Assembly: GCA_002732015.1 (NCBI GenBank)
Contig: PCCU01000049.1
Location: 1-9,319, forward strand
DNA from: Candidatus Pelagibacterales bacterium
GTDB lineage: Bacteria > Pseudomonadota > Alphaproteobacteria > TMED109
Reading direction: 5' to 3'
DNA length: 9,319 nucleotides
The notes under the pieces were generated by a model. It was not told where the DNA came from. It worked only from the letters and a program-made list of their open reading frames with translations, and did no database searches. Positions 1-7,161 of this stretch are shown here, piece after piece. The position numbers were made by a program, and so were the translations under genes. Position 1 is the first letter of the stretch. Each line of letters opens with the position of its first letter.

Positions 1-209
1 CCAAAAGGTCTAATTTTAAAATAAAAATTCTTTTCTTTTCCGGAAAAATAGTTATTTAAATGATTTTGGATAGTATTTGAAAAAGAATTACTAAAAGGTA
101 ATTGATTTTTTGTTGGAATAAACTTTAATATAATTCTTTTATCTGACTCTAATAGAAAATTACCTATTTTAGTTTTAATAGTACATGTGTTAATATTGTA
201 ATTATTCAT
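1..209 (-). CDS. ogt: Methylated-DNA--protein-cysteine methyltransferase, N-terminal fragment (cut by window edge)
   Basis: Reading the minus strand from the ATG at 209-207 gives 69 open codons that run off the left edge with no stop. The translation begins MNNYNINTCTIKTKIGNF and ends near YFSGKEKNFYFKIRPFG. This matches the N-terminal ribonuclease-like domain of O6-alkylguanine-DNA alkyltransferases (Ogt/MGMT). That domain has a 'T.IG...L.SD..I..I.F' opening and a 'L..YF.GK...F' helix just before the 'P.GT.FQ' entry to the catalytic domain. Such proteins repair O6-methylguanine by moving the methyl group to their own cysteine. The catalytic PCHR cysteine lies outside the window, so activity cannot be judged. 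The gene is divergent from the DUF805 gene, with 21 bp between start codons. Family assignment is from pattern only; it could be a degenerate relative. Confidence 0.6.
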   Translation of the reverse strand, partial: MNNYNINTCTIKTKIGNFLLESDKRIILKFIPTKNQLPFSNSFSNTIQNHLNNYFSGKEKNFYFKIRPF

Positions 210-230
210 TTATAAATTTTAGCTAATTAT

Positions 231-713
231 ATGAACCTCAATCAAGTAATAAGATTTTTTCTAAAGTATTTAAAAGAATTTTATATAGATTTTAATCAAG
301 CAGTTATAACATGTTTTAAAAAATATTTGATATTTAAAGGTAGAGCTAATAGAGCAGAGTATTGGTATTGGACTTTATTTAAATTAATTATTGCTTACGC
401 TTCTTTTAGACTAGATTATAGATTGGAGCATATTTTTACTGAAAAATATTCAGGTTCATTTTCTAAATTTATTTTTTTTGTTACCTTTCTACCTGGGATT
501 AGTGTAAGTGTAAGAAGGTTACACGATATTGATAAATCTGGGTGGTGGTTGTTGTTACCAATTTTAAGTTTGAACTTTTTCTTTTTTACAATAATGACTA
601 ATACGTCTATAATTCTTATTAATATGTCTACTGCTTTAGTTATTGTTAGTTCTCTTTTTTTACTATTTTGCTTTATTTCGCCCGGCACAAAAGATAAAAA
701 TAGATTTGGTTAA
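231..713 (+). CDS. DUF805 family small integral membrane protein
   Basis: This 160-residue hydrophobic protein carries the hallmarks of the DUF805 family. They are FKGRANRAEYW at residues 36-46, SVSVRRLHDIDKSGWW at about 91-106, and the family's C-terminal PGTKDKNRFG at 151-160. About four membrane segments can be seen, at roughly 47-60, 79-93, 105-123 and 126-150, so it should sit in the inner membrane. No biochemical function is established for the family. It is longer than the usual size of about 120 residues, mainly because of about 20 extra N-terminal residues before the normal family start (FNQAVITCFKKY). Those extra residues resemble the segment that follows them. ATG 231 is the only ATG or GTG upstream of the conserved region; the next in-frame candidate is a TTG at codon 33. 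No clear ribosome binding site precedes it. It lies 34 bp upstream of the gabD start and may or may not share its transcript. Confidence 0.85.
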   Translation: MNLNQVIRFFLKYLKEFYIDFNQAVITCFKKYLIFKGRANRAEYWYWTLFKLIIAYASFRLDYRLEHIFTEKYSGSFSKFIFFVTFLPGISVSVRRLHDIDKSGWWLLLPILSLNFFFFTIMTNTSIILINMSTALVIVSSLFLLFCFISPGTKDKNRFG

Positions 714-747
714 AAAGTATATTTAATTTATAAGGTTGGAGGTTATT
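714..747 (+). promoter_or_regulatory. Short AT-rich leader ahead of gabD, possible start of the operon
   Basis: This 34-bp gap is the largest non-coding stretch in the window. It is almost pure A/T until the GGAGG near its end. It is the most plausible place for a promoter or transcript leader for the gabD-to-trmJ gene string, because every later gap is 10 bp or less. No convincing -35/-10 pair can be singled out, since A/T-rich hexamers occur everywhere here. The promoter role is inference from layout only. Confidence 0.3.
738..742 (+). promoter_or_regulatory. Strong Shine-Dalgarno (GGAGG) that sets the gabD start
   Basis: GGAGG lies five bases before the ATG at 748. It overlaps an in-frame TTG at 736, which would add only four residues (MEVI). 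A ribosome bound at this site would initiate at ATG 748, so the shorter protein is preferred. It is the only textbook Shine-Dalgarno in front of a gene in this window. Confidence 0.85.
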
Positions 748-2241
748 ATGGATTTTGATGAAACAGATTTAGGCATGCAATTAAAAGATAAAAATTTATT
801 TAGACAACAATGTTTCATAGATGGCAAGTGGACTGATTCATTAAGCGGTGAAACTTTTGATGTTTATAACCCTTCTGATTTATCATTAGTAGGACGTATG
901 CCTAATTGCTCGAAAATAGAAACAATTAAAGCCATAGATGCGGCAAACAAAGCTTGGGATGAATGGAAAAAAATATCAGGAAAGGATAGATCCTTAATAA
1001 TAAGGAATTGGCATCAGCTAATTTTAGATAATGTAGATGATTTAGCGCTGATAATGACACTTGAAAATGGAAAACCTATAAGCGACTCAAAAGGAGAAAT
1101 TATGTATGCGTCTTGGTTTACCGATTGGTTTTCGGAAGAAGCAAAAAGAGCATATGGAAAAACAATCCCTTCTACTTTAGCAGATAGAAGGATCATCACA
1201 ATTAAGCAGCCCATAGGAGTATGTGGAATTATTACACCTTGGAATTTTCCTTCTGCAATGATTACTAGAAAAGTTGCACCAGCTTTAGCTGCTGGATGTC
1301 CAGTTGTCATAAAACCAGCAGGAACTACTCCTTTTTCAGCTACTGCTCTTGTGGAACTAGCTAATCGTGCAGGTGTGCCCAAGGGAATAATAAATTTAAT
1401 ATCTGTTTCTGAGAAAGATGTAGGTGAAGTGGGAGATGAACTTTGTACAAATAAAAATGTTAGAAAAATTTCTTTTACAGGTTCCACCAATGTAGGTAGA
1501 GCTTTAATAGCCAAGTCTGCTTCTACAATCAAAAAAGTTTCTATGGAATTAGGAGGACATGCTCCTTTAATAGTTTTTGAAGACGCTGATCTTGATGAAG
1601 CAGTGAAGGGAGCCATGGCTAATAAATATCGAAATAGTGGGCAAGTATGTGTGTCGGCTAATAGAATATTTGTTCATGAGAAAATTCATGATAAATTTGC
1701 AGAAAAGCTAGCTAAAAAATCTTCAGAGCTTAAAGTTTCCGATGGAAGAAAAGATGGTGCACAAATAGGACCATTAATAACTATGGCTGCGGTTGAAAAA
1801 GTGCAAAATCATGTAAGTGATGCAAAAAATAAAGGAGCTAAAATAATAACTGGGGGAGACATAGATAATGCAGGAAAACAATTTTATAAACCTACAGTAA
1901 TGACAAATGTTACGAATGATATGAAAATATTTTATGAGGAAACATTTGGACCAGTAGCTCCATTAATAAAGTTTTCTAGTGATGAAGAGGTTATAAAAAT
2001 GGCAAATGATACAAATTACGGTTTAGCTGGTTATTTTTTTAGTAAAGATATAGGTAGAATCTGGAGAGTTGCAGAAGCTTTAGAGTATGGAATGATAGGT
2101 GTTAATGCTGGGGTAATCTCAACTGAAGTTGCTCCATTTGGTGGTATTAAAGAGTCTGGTATAGGAAGAGAAGGTGCTGCAGAGGGATTAGATGAATATT
2201 TAGAAATCAAATATATTTGTTTTGATGGCATAAGTAATTAA
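748..2241 (+). CDS. gabD: Succinate-semialdehyde dehydrogenase (NADP+ type), GabD
   Basis: This 497-residue aldehyde dehydrogenase is full length for GabD (about 480-500). It should oxidise succinate semialdehyde to succinate in the cytoplasm, the last step of GABA degradation. Visible motifs (numbered from ATG 748) are TPWNFP with oxyanion Asn166, the cofactor-site KPAG at 189-192, general base Glu267 in ELGGHAP, and nucleophile Cys301 in GQVCVSANR. EETFGP and PFGGIKESGIGREG follow near the C-terminus. The residues that bind the substrate carboxylate in human SSADH (Arg213, Arg334, Ser498, recalled from the family) align with Arg174, Arg295 and Ser458. This favours SSADH over a generic aldehyde dehydrogenase. 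The second loop cysteine (CVC in E. coli and human enzymes) is Ser303. The start is set by the GGAGG at 738-742. A longer form from TTG 736 is possible but unlikely. No GABA transaminase gene lies nearby. The glycosyltransferase gene follows after 4 bp. Confidence 0.9.
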   Translation: MDFDETDLGMQLKDKNLFRQQCFIDGKWTDSLSGETFDVYNPSDLSLVGRMPNCSKIETIKAIDAANKAWDEWKKISGKDRSLIIRNWHQLILDNVDDLALIMTLENGKPISDSKGEIMYASWFTDWFSEEAKRAYGKTIPSTLADRRIITIKQPIGVCGIITPWNFPSAMITRKVAPALAAGCPVVIKPAGTTPFSATALVELANRAGVPKGIINLISVSEKDVGEVGDELCTNKNVRKISFTGSTNVGRALIAKSASTIKKVSMELGGHAPLIVFEDADLDEAVKGAMANKYRNSGQVCVSANRIFVHEKIHDKFAEKLAKKSSELKVSDGRKDGAQIGPLITMAAVEKVQNHVSDAKNKGAKIITGGDIDNAGKQFYKPTVMTNVTNDMKIFYEETFGPVAPLIKFSSDEEVIKMANDTNYGLAGYFFSKDIGRIWRVAEALEYGMIGVNAGVISTEVAPFGGIKESGIGREGAAEGLDEYLEIKYICFDGISN

Positions 2242-2245
2242 TTAA

Positions 2246-3301
2246 TTGAAAAATTTAAGAAATAAAATATTTACAGTAGTGTCTTTAGATAAAAAGCCTG
2301 GAGGAATTTCTAAAATGATTCAAACGTCTTCCAGAGCATTATCACTAAACTGTCAAGAAATAAAAATACTCCTAACTAGAAGTATTTTAAATAACCAAGA
2401 ATTTTTAAAAGGTATAATAAATATAAAAAATTCATTTATAAAAAATATTAGTTTTATAGATAGTTTTTTTATCAAGTTTGGTTATATTAGAAAAAATATA
2501 AAGGATATATTAAAAGAATCTGATATTATTTTTGTTCATAATAGTAAGTTATTAAAGTTAATAAGAGTTAACTATCCTCAAAAAAAAATTGTCTTGTTTT
2601 TTCATACGGATAAATTAACACAATTTAAAAGTTTTATTTATGCTGATAAAATTATTACAGTAAATACTGCTATGCAAAAAAAAATAAGTGAGATACATCC
2701 GAATAAGGCCATTTATATACCTAACTCTCTTGATAAAGAAAAAAAACATAAAAATCAATTACATAAAAGAATATTATCATATAATAAAAAAAAATTTGTA
2801 ATAGGAGCAATGGGTAGATTAGTAAAAAAGAAGGGTTTTGAGTTTTTAATAAAAACCTGTATGGAAATTGATAATATAGAGTTACTAATAGCAGGGGATG
2901 GTAAAGAGTTAAATAATCTCAAAAGTATTTCTAGTAATAATACTAATATTAAATTACTAGGATGGATTAAAAATAAAGATCTGTTTTTTAAAAAATTAGA
3001 TGTATTTTGTAGTAGTTCATATGAGGAACCTTTTGGTCTGGTTATAATAGAGGCCATGGCTAGAGGGATCCCTGTAATAAGCACGAATTGTCATGGACCT
3101 TCAGATATAATTAAAAATAACATAGATGGATTATTATTTGAAAAAAATAATAAGTGTGAATTAAAAAATGCTATTATAAAATTAAAAGATAATGTAAGCC
3201 TAAGAAAAAAAATTAGAATAAATTCTATAAAAAAATACGAAAGAAAATTTACATTTGGCGAATATAAAAAAAATATTAACTCTATATTAAAACAAATATG
3301 A
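2246..3301 (+). CDS. Glycosyltransferase family 4 (GT-B fold), acceptor unknown
   Basis: This is a 351-residue cytoplasmic GT-B glycosyltransferase without signal peptide or membrane segment. The N-terminal half is weakly conserved; it has the glycine loop KPGG at 17-20, as acceptor-side domains of GT4 enzymes often do. The C-terminal half is typical. It has GRLVKKKGF at 190-198 (the basic donor-phosphate site), IAGDGKE at 215-221, LLGW at 237-240, and the EX7E motif from Glu261 to Glu269 in EEPFGLVIIEAMARGIPVIS. These retaining enzymes use nucleotide sugars to build lipopolysaccharide or other glycans, but the sugar and acceptor cannot be read from sequence. Start is TTG 2246, 4 bp after the gabD stop, with no evident ribosome binding site. 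The stop overlaps the next ATG by 4 bp (ATGA). Composition is extreme: by hand count about 56 Lys and 51 Ile in 351 residues. No other surface-polysaccharide gene is in view. Confidence 0.88.
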   Translation: MKNLRNKIFTVVSLDKKPGGISKMIQTSSRALSLNCQEIKILLTRSILNNQEFLKGIINIKNSFIKNISFIDSFFIKFGYIRKNIKDILKESDIIFVHNSKLLKLIRVNYPQKKIVLFFHTDKLTQFKSFIYADKIITVNTAMQKKISEIHPNKAIYIPNSLDKEKKHKNQLHKRILSYNKKKFVIGAMGRLVKKKGFEFLIKTCMEIDNIELLIAGDGKELNNLKSISSNNTNIKLLGWIKNKDLFFKKLDVFCSSSYEEPFGLVIIEAMARGIPVISTNCHGPSDIIKNNIDGLLFEKNNKCELKNAIIKLKDNVSLRKKIRINSIKKYERKFTFGEYKKNINSILKQI

Positions 3302-4677
3302 TAATGCATAATATGAAAGAGTTTGATTTAGTTGTAATAGGAGGTGGTTCCGGAGGAGTTAGAGCAGCAAGAATAGCAGCTTTGCATGGTGCTAAAGTAG
3401 CTTTATGTGAAAAGGATAGAATGGGAGGAACATGTGTAATAAGAGGTTGTATACCAAAAAAAATATTATTCTACTCATCTCAATATCAAAATATTTTAAG
3501 TAATGCTGGTGCATATGGATGGAATATAAAAAATATTTCAAAAAATTATATAAAGCTTGTTGAAAATAAAAACCTAGAATTAAAAAGACTGGAAAGTATT
3601 TATGCTAAAAATGCTAAAAAAGCAGGTGTTAAAATTTTTTACAATGAAGCCTTCTTGAAGACAAAAAATATTGTAAAAGTAGGAAATAATGAATTGTTTG
3701 CTAAAAAGGTGATCATAGCAACTGGTGGCATTCCAAAAGACTTGAGTATTGAAGGAAAAGAATACTACATAAACTCTGACCAGATTATGGAACTTAAAAA
3801 AATACCAAAGAAATTATCTATTATAGGATCGGGATATATTGCAATTGAGTTTGCATTTATTTTTGCATCTTTAGGTTCTAAAGTAAGCTTGATTTGTAGA
3901 AAAGATTTATTAAGAGGTTTTGATGCTAATCTTATTAGTCTTACAAAGGATATGTTGTTATCTAAAGGTATAAATATTTATCTCAATGAAGAAGTAAAGA
4001 AAATATTTGTCAAAAATAAAACTAAAGTACTTTTACTTAAAAAAAGTAGAAAAAGTTTTTATTGTGATGAAGTTTTGGTAGCTATAGGAAGGAAAGCTAA
4101 TGTAAAAAGTTTAAATTTAAAAAAAATAGGAATAAGAACAACTAAACAAGAGGCGATAAAAGTTGATACTAATCTTAAAACAAACATAAATAATATTTTT
4201 GCCATTGGTGATGTAACAGACAGATTTAACTTAACCCCCGTGGCCATAGCTGAAGGTAATTACTTAAGTGACAAATTATTTGGAAAGTATAAAAATAATA
4301 GAGTTAGCCTTAAAAATATTGGTACTGCAGTTTTTTCATCTCCTCCAATAAGTAGTATTGGTCCAACTGAAAAAGAAGCTTTGAAACAATATAAAAATAT
4401 TGATGTTTATGAAAGCAAGTTTACTTCTTTAAAGTATTCTATTGTTAATAATAAAATACCGACATATATTAAGTTATTAGTAAATAGTAATAATAATAGG
4501 ATAATAGCTGCACACATGTTAGGAGAAGAAGCCCCAGAAATTATTCAAATTTTAGCTATAGCGATTCAAGCTAATGCAACAATAAAAAATTTCAATGATA
4601 CCATGGCAATTCATCCAACTGTTGCAGAAGAGTTTGTTACTTTTAAAGGACCATCAAGAAAATTGAAAAGAGTATAA
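3298..4677 (+). CDS. gor: Glutathione reductase (NADPH)
   Basis: This FAD-dependent pyridine nucleotide-disulfide oxidoreductase (459 residues, normal for the family) reduces glutathione disulfide with NADPH in the cytoplasm. It shows the FAD-binding GGGSGG at 15-20 and the redox-active Cys46/Cys51 pair in GGTCVIRGCIPKK, the form seen in alphaproteobacterial glutathione reductases. The NAD(P) fold is IIGSGYIAIEFA at 175-186. It is followed by CRKDLLRGFD, whose Arg201 and Arg206 match the arginines that recognise the 2'-phosphate of NADPH. The second FAD motif is FAIGDVTD at 301-308. The C-terminal HPTVAEE has catalytic His439 and Glu444. Dihydrolipoamide dehydrogenase or mercuric reductase is less likely given the redox loop and the arginines. 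The first ATG (3298) overlaps the glycosyltransferase stop in an ATGA, suggesting coupled translation. ATG 3304 and ATG 3313 are also possible; 3313 (MKEFDLVVIGGG) would give the most typical N-terminus. Confidence 0.93.
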   Translation: MIMHNMKEFDLVVIGGGSGGVRAARIAALHGAKVALCEKDRMGGTCVIRGCIPKKILFYSSQYQNILSNAGAYGWNIKNISKNYIKLVENKNLELKRLESIYAKNAKKAGVKIFYNEAFLKTKNIVKVGNNELFAKKVIIATGGIPKDLSIEGKEYYINSDQIMELKKIPKKLSIIGSGYIAIEFAFIFASLGSKVSLICRKDLLRGFDANLISLTKDMLLSKGINIYLNEEVKKIFVKNKTKVLLLKKSRKSFYCDEVLVAIGRKANVKSLNLKKIGIRTTKQEAIKVDTNLKTNINNIFAIGDVTDRFNLTPVAIAEGNYLSDKLFGKYKNNRVSLKNIGTAVFSSPPISSIGPTEKEALKQYKNIDVYESKFTSLKYSIVNNKIPTYIKLLVNSNNNRIIAAHMLGEEAPEIIQILAIAIQANATIKNFNDTMAIHPTVAEEFVTFKGPSRKLKRV

Positions 4678-4679
4678 AT

Positions 4680-6023
4680 ATGGATAAACAATGGAATAAA
4701 AATTCTTGGCGAACCTTTCCTATAAGTCAACAGCCAATCTATGCAAACAAAGAGCATGTTAGAAAAGTAGAAACTGAAATAGAACAATTGCCTCCTTTGG
4801 TTTTTGCAGAAGAGGTAAGAAAACTAAAAGAAAAGCTATCTAATGTTGCTGAAGGAAAAGCTTTTTTATTACAAGGAGGAGACTGTGCAGAGAGTTTTTC
4901 TGATTTCAGCGCTAATAATTTGAGGGACTCTTTTAAAGTATTGCTTCAAATGTCTGCAATATTGACTTACGCCACTTCTTTGCCAGTAATAAAAGTTGGA
5001 AGAATGGCTGGTCAATTTGCGAAACCAAGATCAGATGATTATGAAATAAAAGATGGATTGAAATTGCCTTCTTACAGAGGTGATATTATAAATGATATAG
5101 GGTTTGATGAAGTTGCTAGGAAACCAGACCCAGATAGAATGTTAAAAGCTTATAACCAATCTGCATTTACTCTCAATCTTTTAAGAGCATTTGCCACAGG
5201 GGGTTTAGCAAATTTAGAAAAAGTACATAAATGGAATCTAGATTTTGTTAAACAAACAACTAAAAGTAAATTTTTAGAAATAGCAAACGGTATTAGTAAA
5301 GCGTTAGATTTTATGAAGGCTTGTGGTATAGGAAAAAAAAATAAATCAGAATTTGAACAGGTTGATTTTTTTACTAGTCATGAAGCATTATTATTAAATT
5401 ATGAAGAATCACTAACCAGAACAGATTCAATTATGGGAGGATGGTTTGATTGTTCAGCACACATGCTTTGGATTGGAGAAAGAACTAGAAAGTTAGATGA
5501 AGCTCATATTGAATTCATAAGAGGTATAGAAAATCCGATTGGAGTAAAAATAGGACCTAAAACAGAAAGTTCTTATATTATTGATTTAATAAATAAGTTA
5601 AACCCGAAAAATGAACCAGGCAGAATAACTCTTATCACTAGAATGGGTGCAAAAAACTTACAAGAGAATTTACCTAGTTTAATAAAAGAAATAAATTGTC
5701 ATAAAAAAACAGTTATATGGTCTTGCGACCCTATGCATGCAAATACTTATAAATCAAATAATGGTTATAAAACCAGATCATTTGATAAAATATTAGAAGA
5801 AATAGAGGCATTTTTTATAATACATAAAAAATTAGATTCATTTCCAGGAGGAATTCACTTAGAAATAACAGGTCAAAATGTTACTGAATGTGTAGGTGGA
5901 GAACAAGAAATTAAAGAAGAAAATTTATCTGATAGATATCATACTCACTGTGATCCTAGATTAAATGCTAATCAAGGTGTAGAATTAGCGTTTAAAATTT
6001 CTGAATTTTTAAAAACAAATTAA
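4680..6023 (+). CDS. aroG: 3-deoxy-D-arabino-heptulosonate 7-phosphate (DAHP) synthase, class II
   Basis: This protein catalyses the first step of the shikimate pathway: phosphoenolpyruvate plus erythrose 4-phosphate gives DAHP. The 447-residue sequence is a class II (plant/mycobacterial) enzyme along its whole length. It shows QGGDCAESF with Cys69, KVGRMAGQFAKPRS at 105-118, GERTR at 266-270, CDPMHANT with His353, GGIHLEITGQNVTEC with Glu395, and HCDPRLN with Asp425. Cys69, His353, Glu395 and Asp425 match the four metal ligands of the M. tuberculosis enzyme (Cys87, His369, Glu411, Asp441), with identical spacing among the last three. No chorismate mutase or ACT domain is fused, and the N-terminal extension of the mycobacterial protein is shorter here, so allosteric control may differ. 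ATG 4680 follows the gor stop by 2 bp. Symbols for class II enzymes vary between genomes (aroF, aroG, aroH). Confidence 0.95.
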   Translation: MDKQWNKNSWRTFPISQQPIYANKEHVRKVETEIEQLPPLVFAEEVRKLKEKLSNVAEGKAFLLQGGDCAESFSDFSANNLRDSFKVLLQMSAILTYATSLPVIKVGRMAGQFAKPRSDDYEIKDGLKLPSYRGDIINDIGFDEVARKPDPDRMLKAYNQSAFTLNLLRAFATGGLANLEKVHKWNLDFVKQTTKSKFLEIANGISKALDFMKACGIGKKNKSEFEQVDFFTSHEALLLNYEESLTRTDSIMGGWFDCSAHMLWIGERTRKLDEAHIEFIRGIENPIGVKIGPKTESSYIIDLINKLNPKNEPGRITLITRMGAKNLQENLPSLIKEINCHKKTVIWSCDPMHANTYKSNNGYKTRSFDKILEEIEAFFIIHKKLDSFPGGIHLEITGQNVTECVGGEQEIKEENLSDRYHTHCDPRLNANQGVELAFKISEFLKTN

Positions 6024-6033
6024 TTGGTGATTT

Positions 6034-7158
6034 TTGGTTAAGCTATCTCTAGAAAGTTTCATAAAAAATAATACTGACAATTATTTTCGTAAGACACAGG
6101 AGATAATAAAAAAAAATAAGGATACAAGAGTTACTTATGCAGTATTTATGAGACGCCCAGTTTTATTTTGCCCTAAAATAGCGTTAAAATGGTTTAAGCA
6201 AGTAGAAATAAATAGAAAAACTAAATTTAAAATCAATCTTTGTCATAAAGAAGGAGATTGGGTAGGTGCTGGAGAGCCTTTAATGTATATAACAGGTTAT
6301 TTTTCAAAATTAGTTGATCTAGAAACTATTTATTTACAGCTAATAGGACCATCATCTGTTGCAGCATATAATGCTTATACAATGTGTAGAGAAATGCCTA
6401 AAACAAGTTTTTTGGCAATGGATGCTAGACATTGTGCGGGAGCTAGCATGCATGACTTAATGGCCTACGGTGCAAGCGTAGGATCTAATAAAGCAAAGAA
6501 GGAAAAAAAAGCTAAAGGTTTTATTGGAACATCTTGTGCAGCTACTTCTCATTATTTTGGTAAAAAGCAAGGTTTAGGAACAATGCCTCATGCTTTTATA
6601 GGTTTTGCAAAATCTACTTTGAAAGCAGCAAAACTTTTTTATGCCACTTTTCCTAACGAAGACATGACTGTATTAGTAGATTATTTTGGAAAAGAGGTAA
6701 CTGATACTTTAGAAGTTTGTAAGTATTTTAGTAAATATGCTAATAAAGGAAAACTAGCAATCAGACTTGATACTCATGGAGGTCGATATGTAGAAGGATT
6801 AGATATAGAGAAATCATATAAAATTTTACAAAAATATTCTCCTAATTCAATAAAAACATATAGAAATGAACAAGAAATGAAATGGCTAGTAGGTACAGGT
6901 GTTAGTGTATCATCAGTTTTTTACTTAAGAAATATACTAGATAAAAATGGTTGGAAAAAAGTAAAAATCATAGCTTCCTCTGGTTTTAACCCCGAAAAAT
7001 GTTTGCTTTTTTCTAATGCAAATGCCCCAGTTGATGTAATAGGAACAGGTTCATATATACCTAATAATTGGGAAGAAACATATGCTACAGCAGATATTAT
7101 AAAATATGATGGAAAAAGCCTAGTGAAAAAAGGTAGAGAGTTTTTAATAAAAGAGTAA
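6034..7158 (+). CDS. pncB: Nicotinate phosphoribosyltransferase (NAPRTase)-like protein
   Basis: This 374-residue protein resembles the shorter NAPRTases found in alphaproteobacteria and archaea. They couple nicotinate to phosphoribosyl pyrophosphate, giving nicotinate mononucleotide for NAD+ salvage. Recognisable blocks are YAVFMRRP at 35-42, EGDWVGAGEPLMYITG at 73-88, LAMDARHCAG at 127-136, GTMPHAFIGF at 182-191, RLDTHGGR at 244-251, IIASSGF at 312-318 and DVIGTGSYIP at 334-343. The first half would form the quinolinate-PRTase-like N-terminal domain and the rest the barrel. Related quinolinate or nicotinamide PRTases share the fold, so substrate identity rests on overall pattern and on nadE directly downstream. 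The start is TTG 6034. An in-frame TGA at 6028-6030 excludes any earlier start, and the next ATG is codon 39, inside the conserved block. A weak GGTGA lies at 6026-6030. The gap to DAHP synthase is 10 bp. Confidence 0.85.
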   Translation: MVKLSLESFIKNNTDNYFRKTQEIIKKNKDTRVTYAVFMRRPVLFCPKIALKWFKQVEINRKTKFKINLCHKEGDWVGAGEPLMYITGYFSKLVDLETIYLQLIGPSSVAAYNAYTMCREMPKTSFLAMDARHCAGASMHDLMAYGASVGSNKAKKEKKAKGFIGTSCAATSHYFGKKQGLGTMPHAFIGFAKSTLKAAKLFYATFPNEDMTVLVDYFGKEVTDTLEVCKYFSKYANKGKLAIRLDTHGGRYVEGLDIEKSYKILQKYSPNSIKTYRNEQEMKWLVGTGVSVSSVFYLRNILDKNGWKKVKIIASSGFNPEKCLLFSNANAPVDVIGTGSYIPNNWEETYATADIIKYDGKSLVKKGREFLIKE

Positions 7159-7161
7159 TTA

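Noticed and set aside
190..230. Candidate promoter hexamers (ttgtaa, tataaa) between the divergent genes
   Set aside because: Spacing does not fit a -35/-10 pair and similar hexamers are everywhere in this AT-rich DNA.
416..688. Minus-strand open frame of 90 codons within the DUF805 gene
   Set aside because: It is antisense to a recognisable DUF805 protein, is lysine-rich low-complexity, and matches no family I know.
700..735. Candidate -35/-10 pair (ttggtt ... ttataa) ahead of gabD
   Set aside because: Weak match to consensus in a nearly all-A/T background; it cannot be distinguished from chance.
736..747. TTG 736 as the gabD start
   Set aside because: It overlaps the GGAGG Shine-Dalgarno that is correctly placed for ATG 748.
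1014..1616. Minus-strand open frame of 200 codons within gabD
   Set aside because: It is the antisense of a highly conserved aldehyde dehydrogenase, with no recognisable motif and no ribosome binding site; long antisense frames arise by chance.
2236..2250. taat repeats at the gabD/glycosyltransferase junction as a terminator or repeat element
   Set aside because: A few short taat copies with no hairpin-forming GC stem; it is simply the stop codon followed by A/T bases.
2755..3309. Two minus-strand open frames inside the glycosyltransferase gene
   Set aside because: Antisense shadows of the conserved GT4 domain; AT-rich hydrophobic translations without family features.
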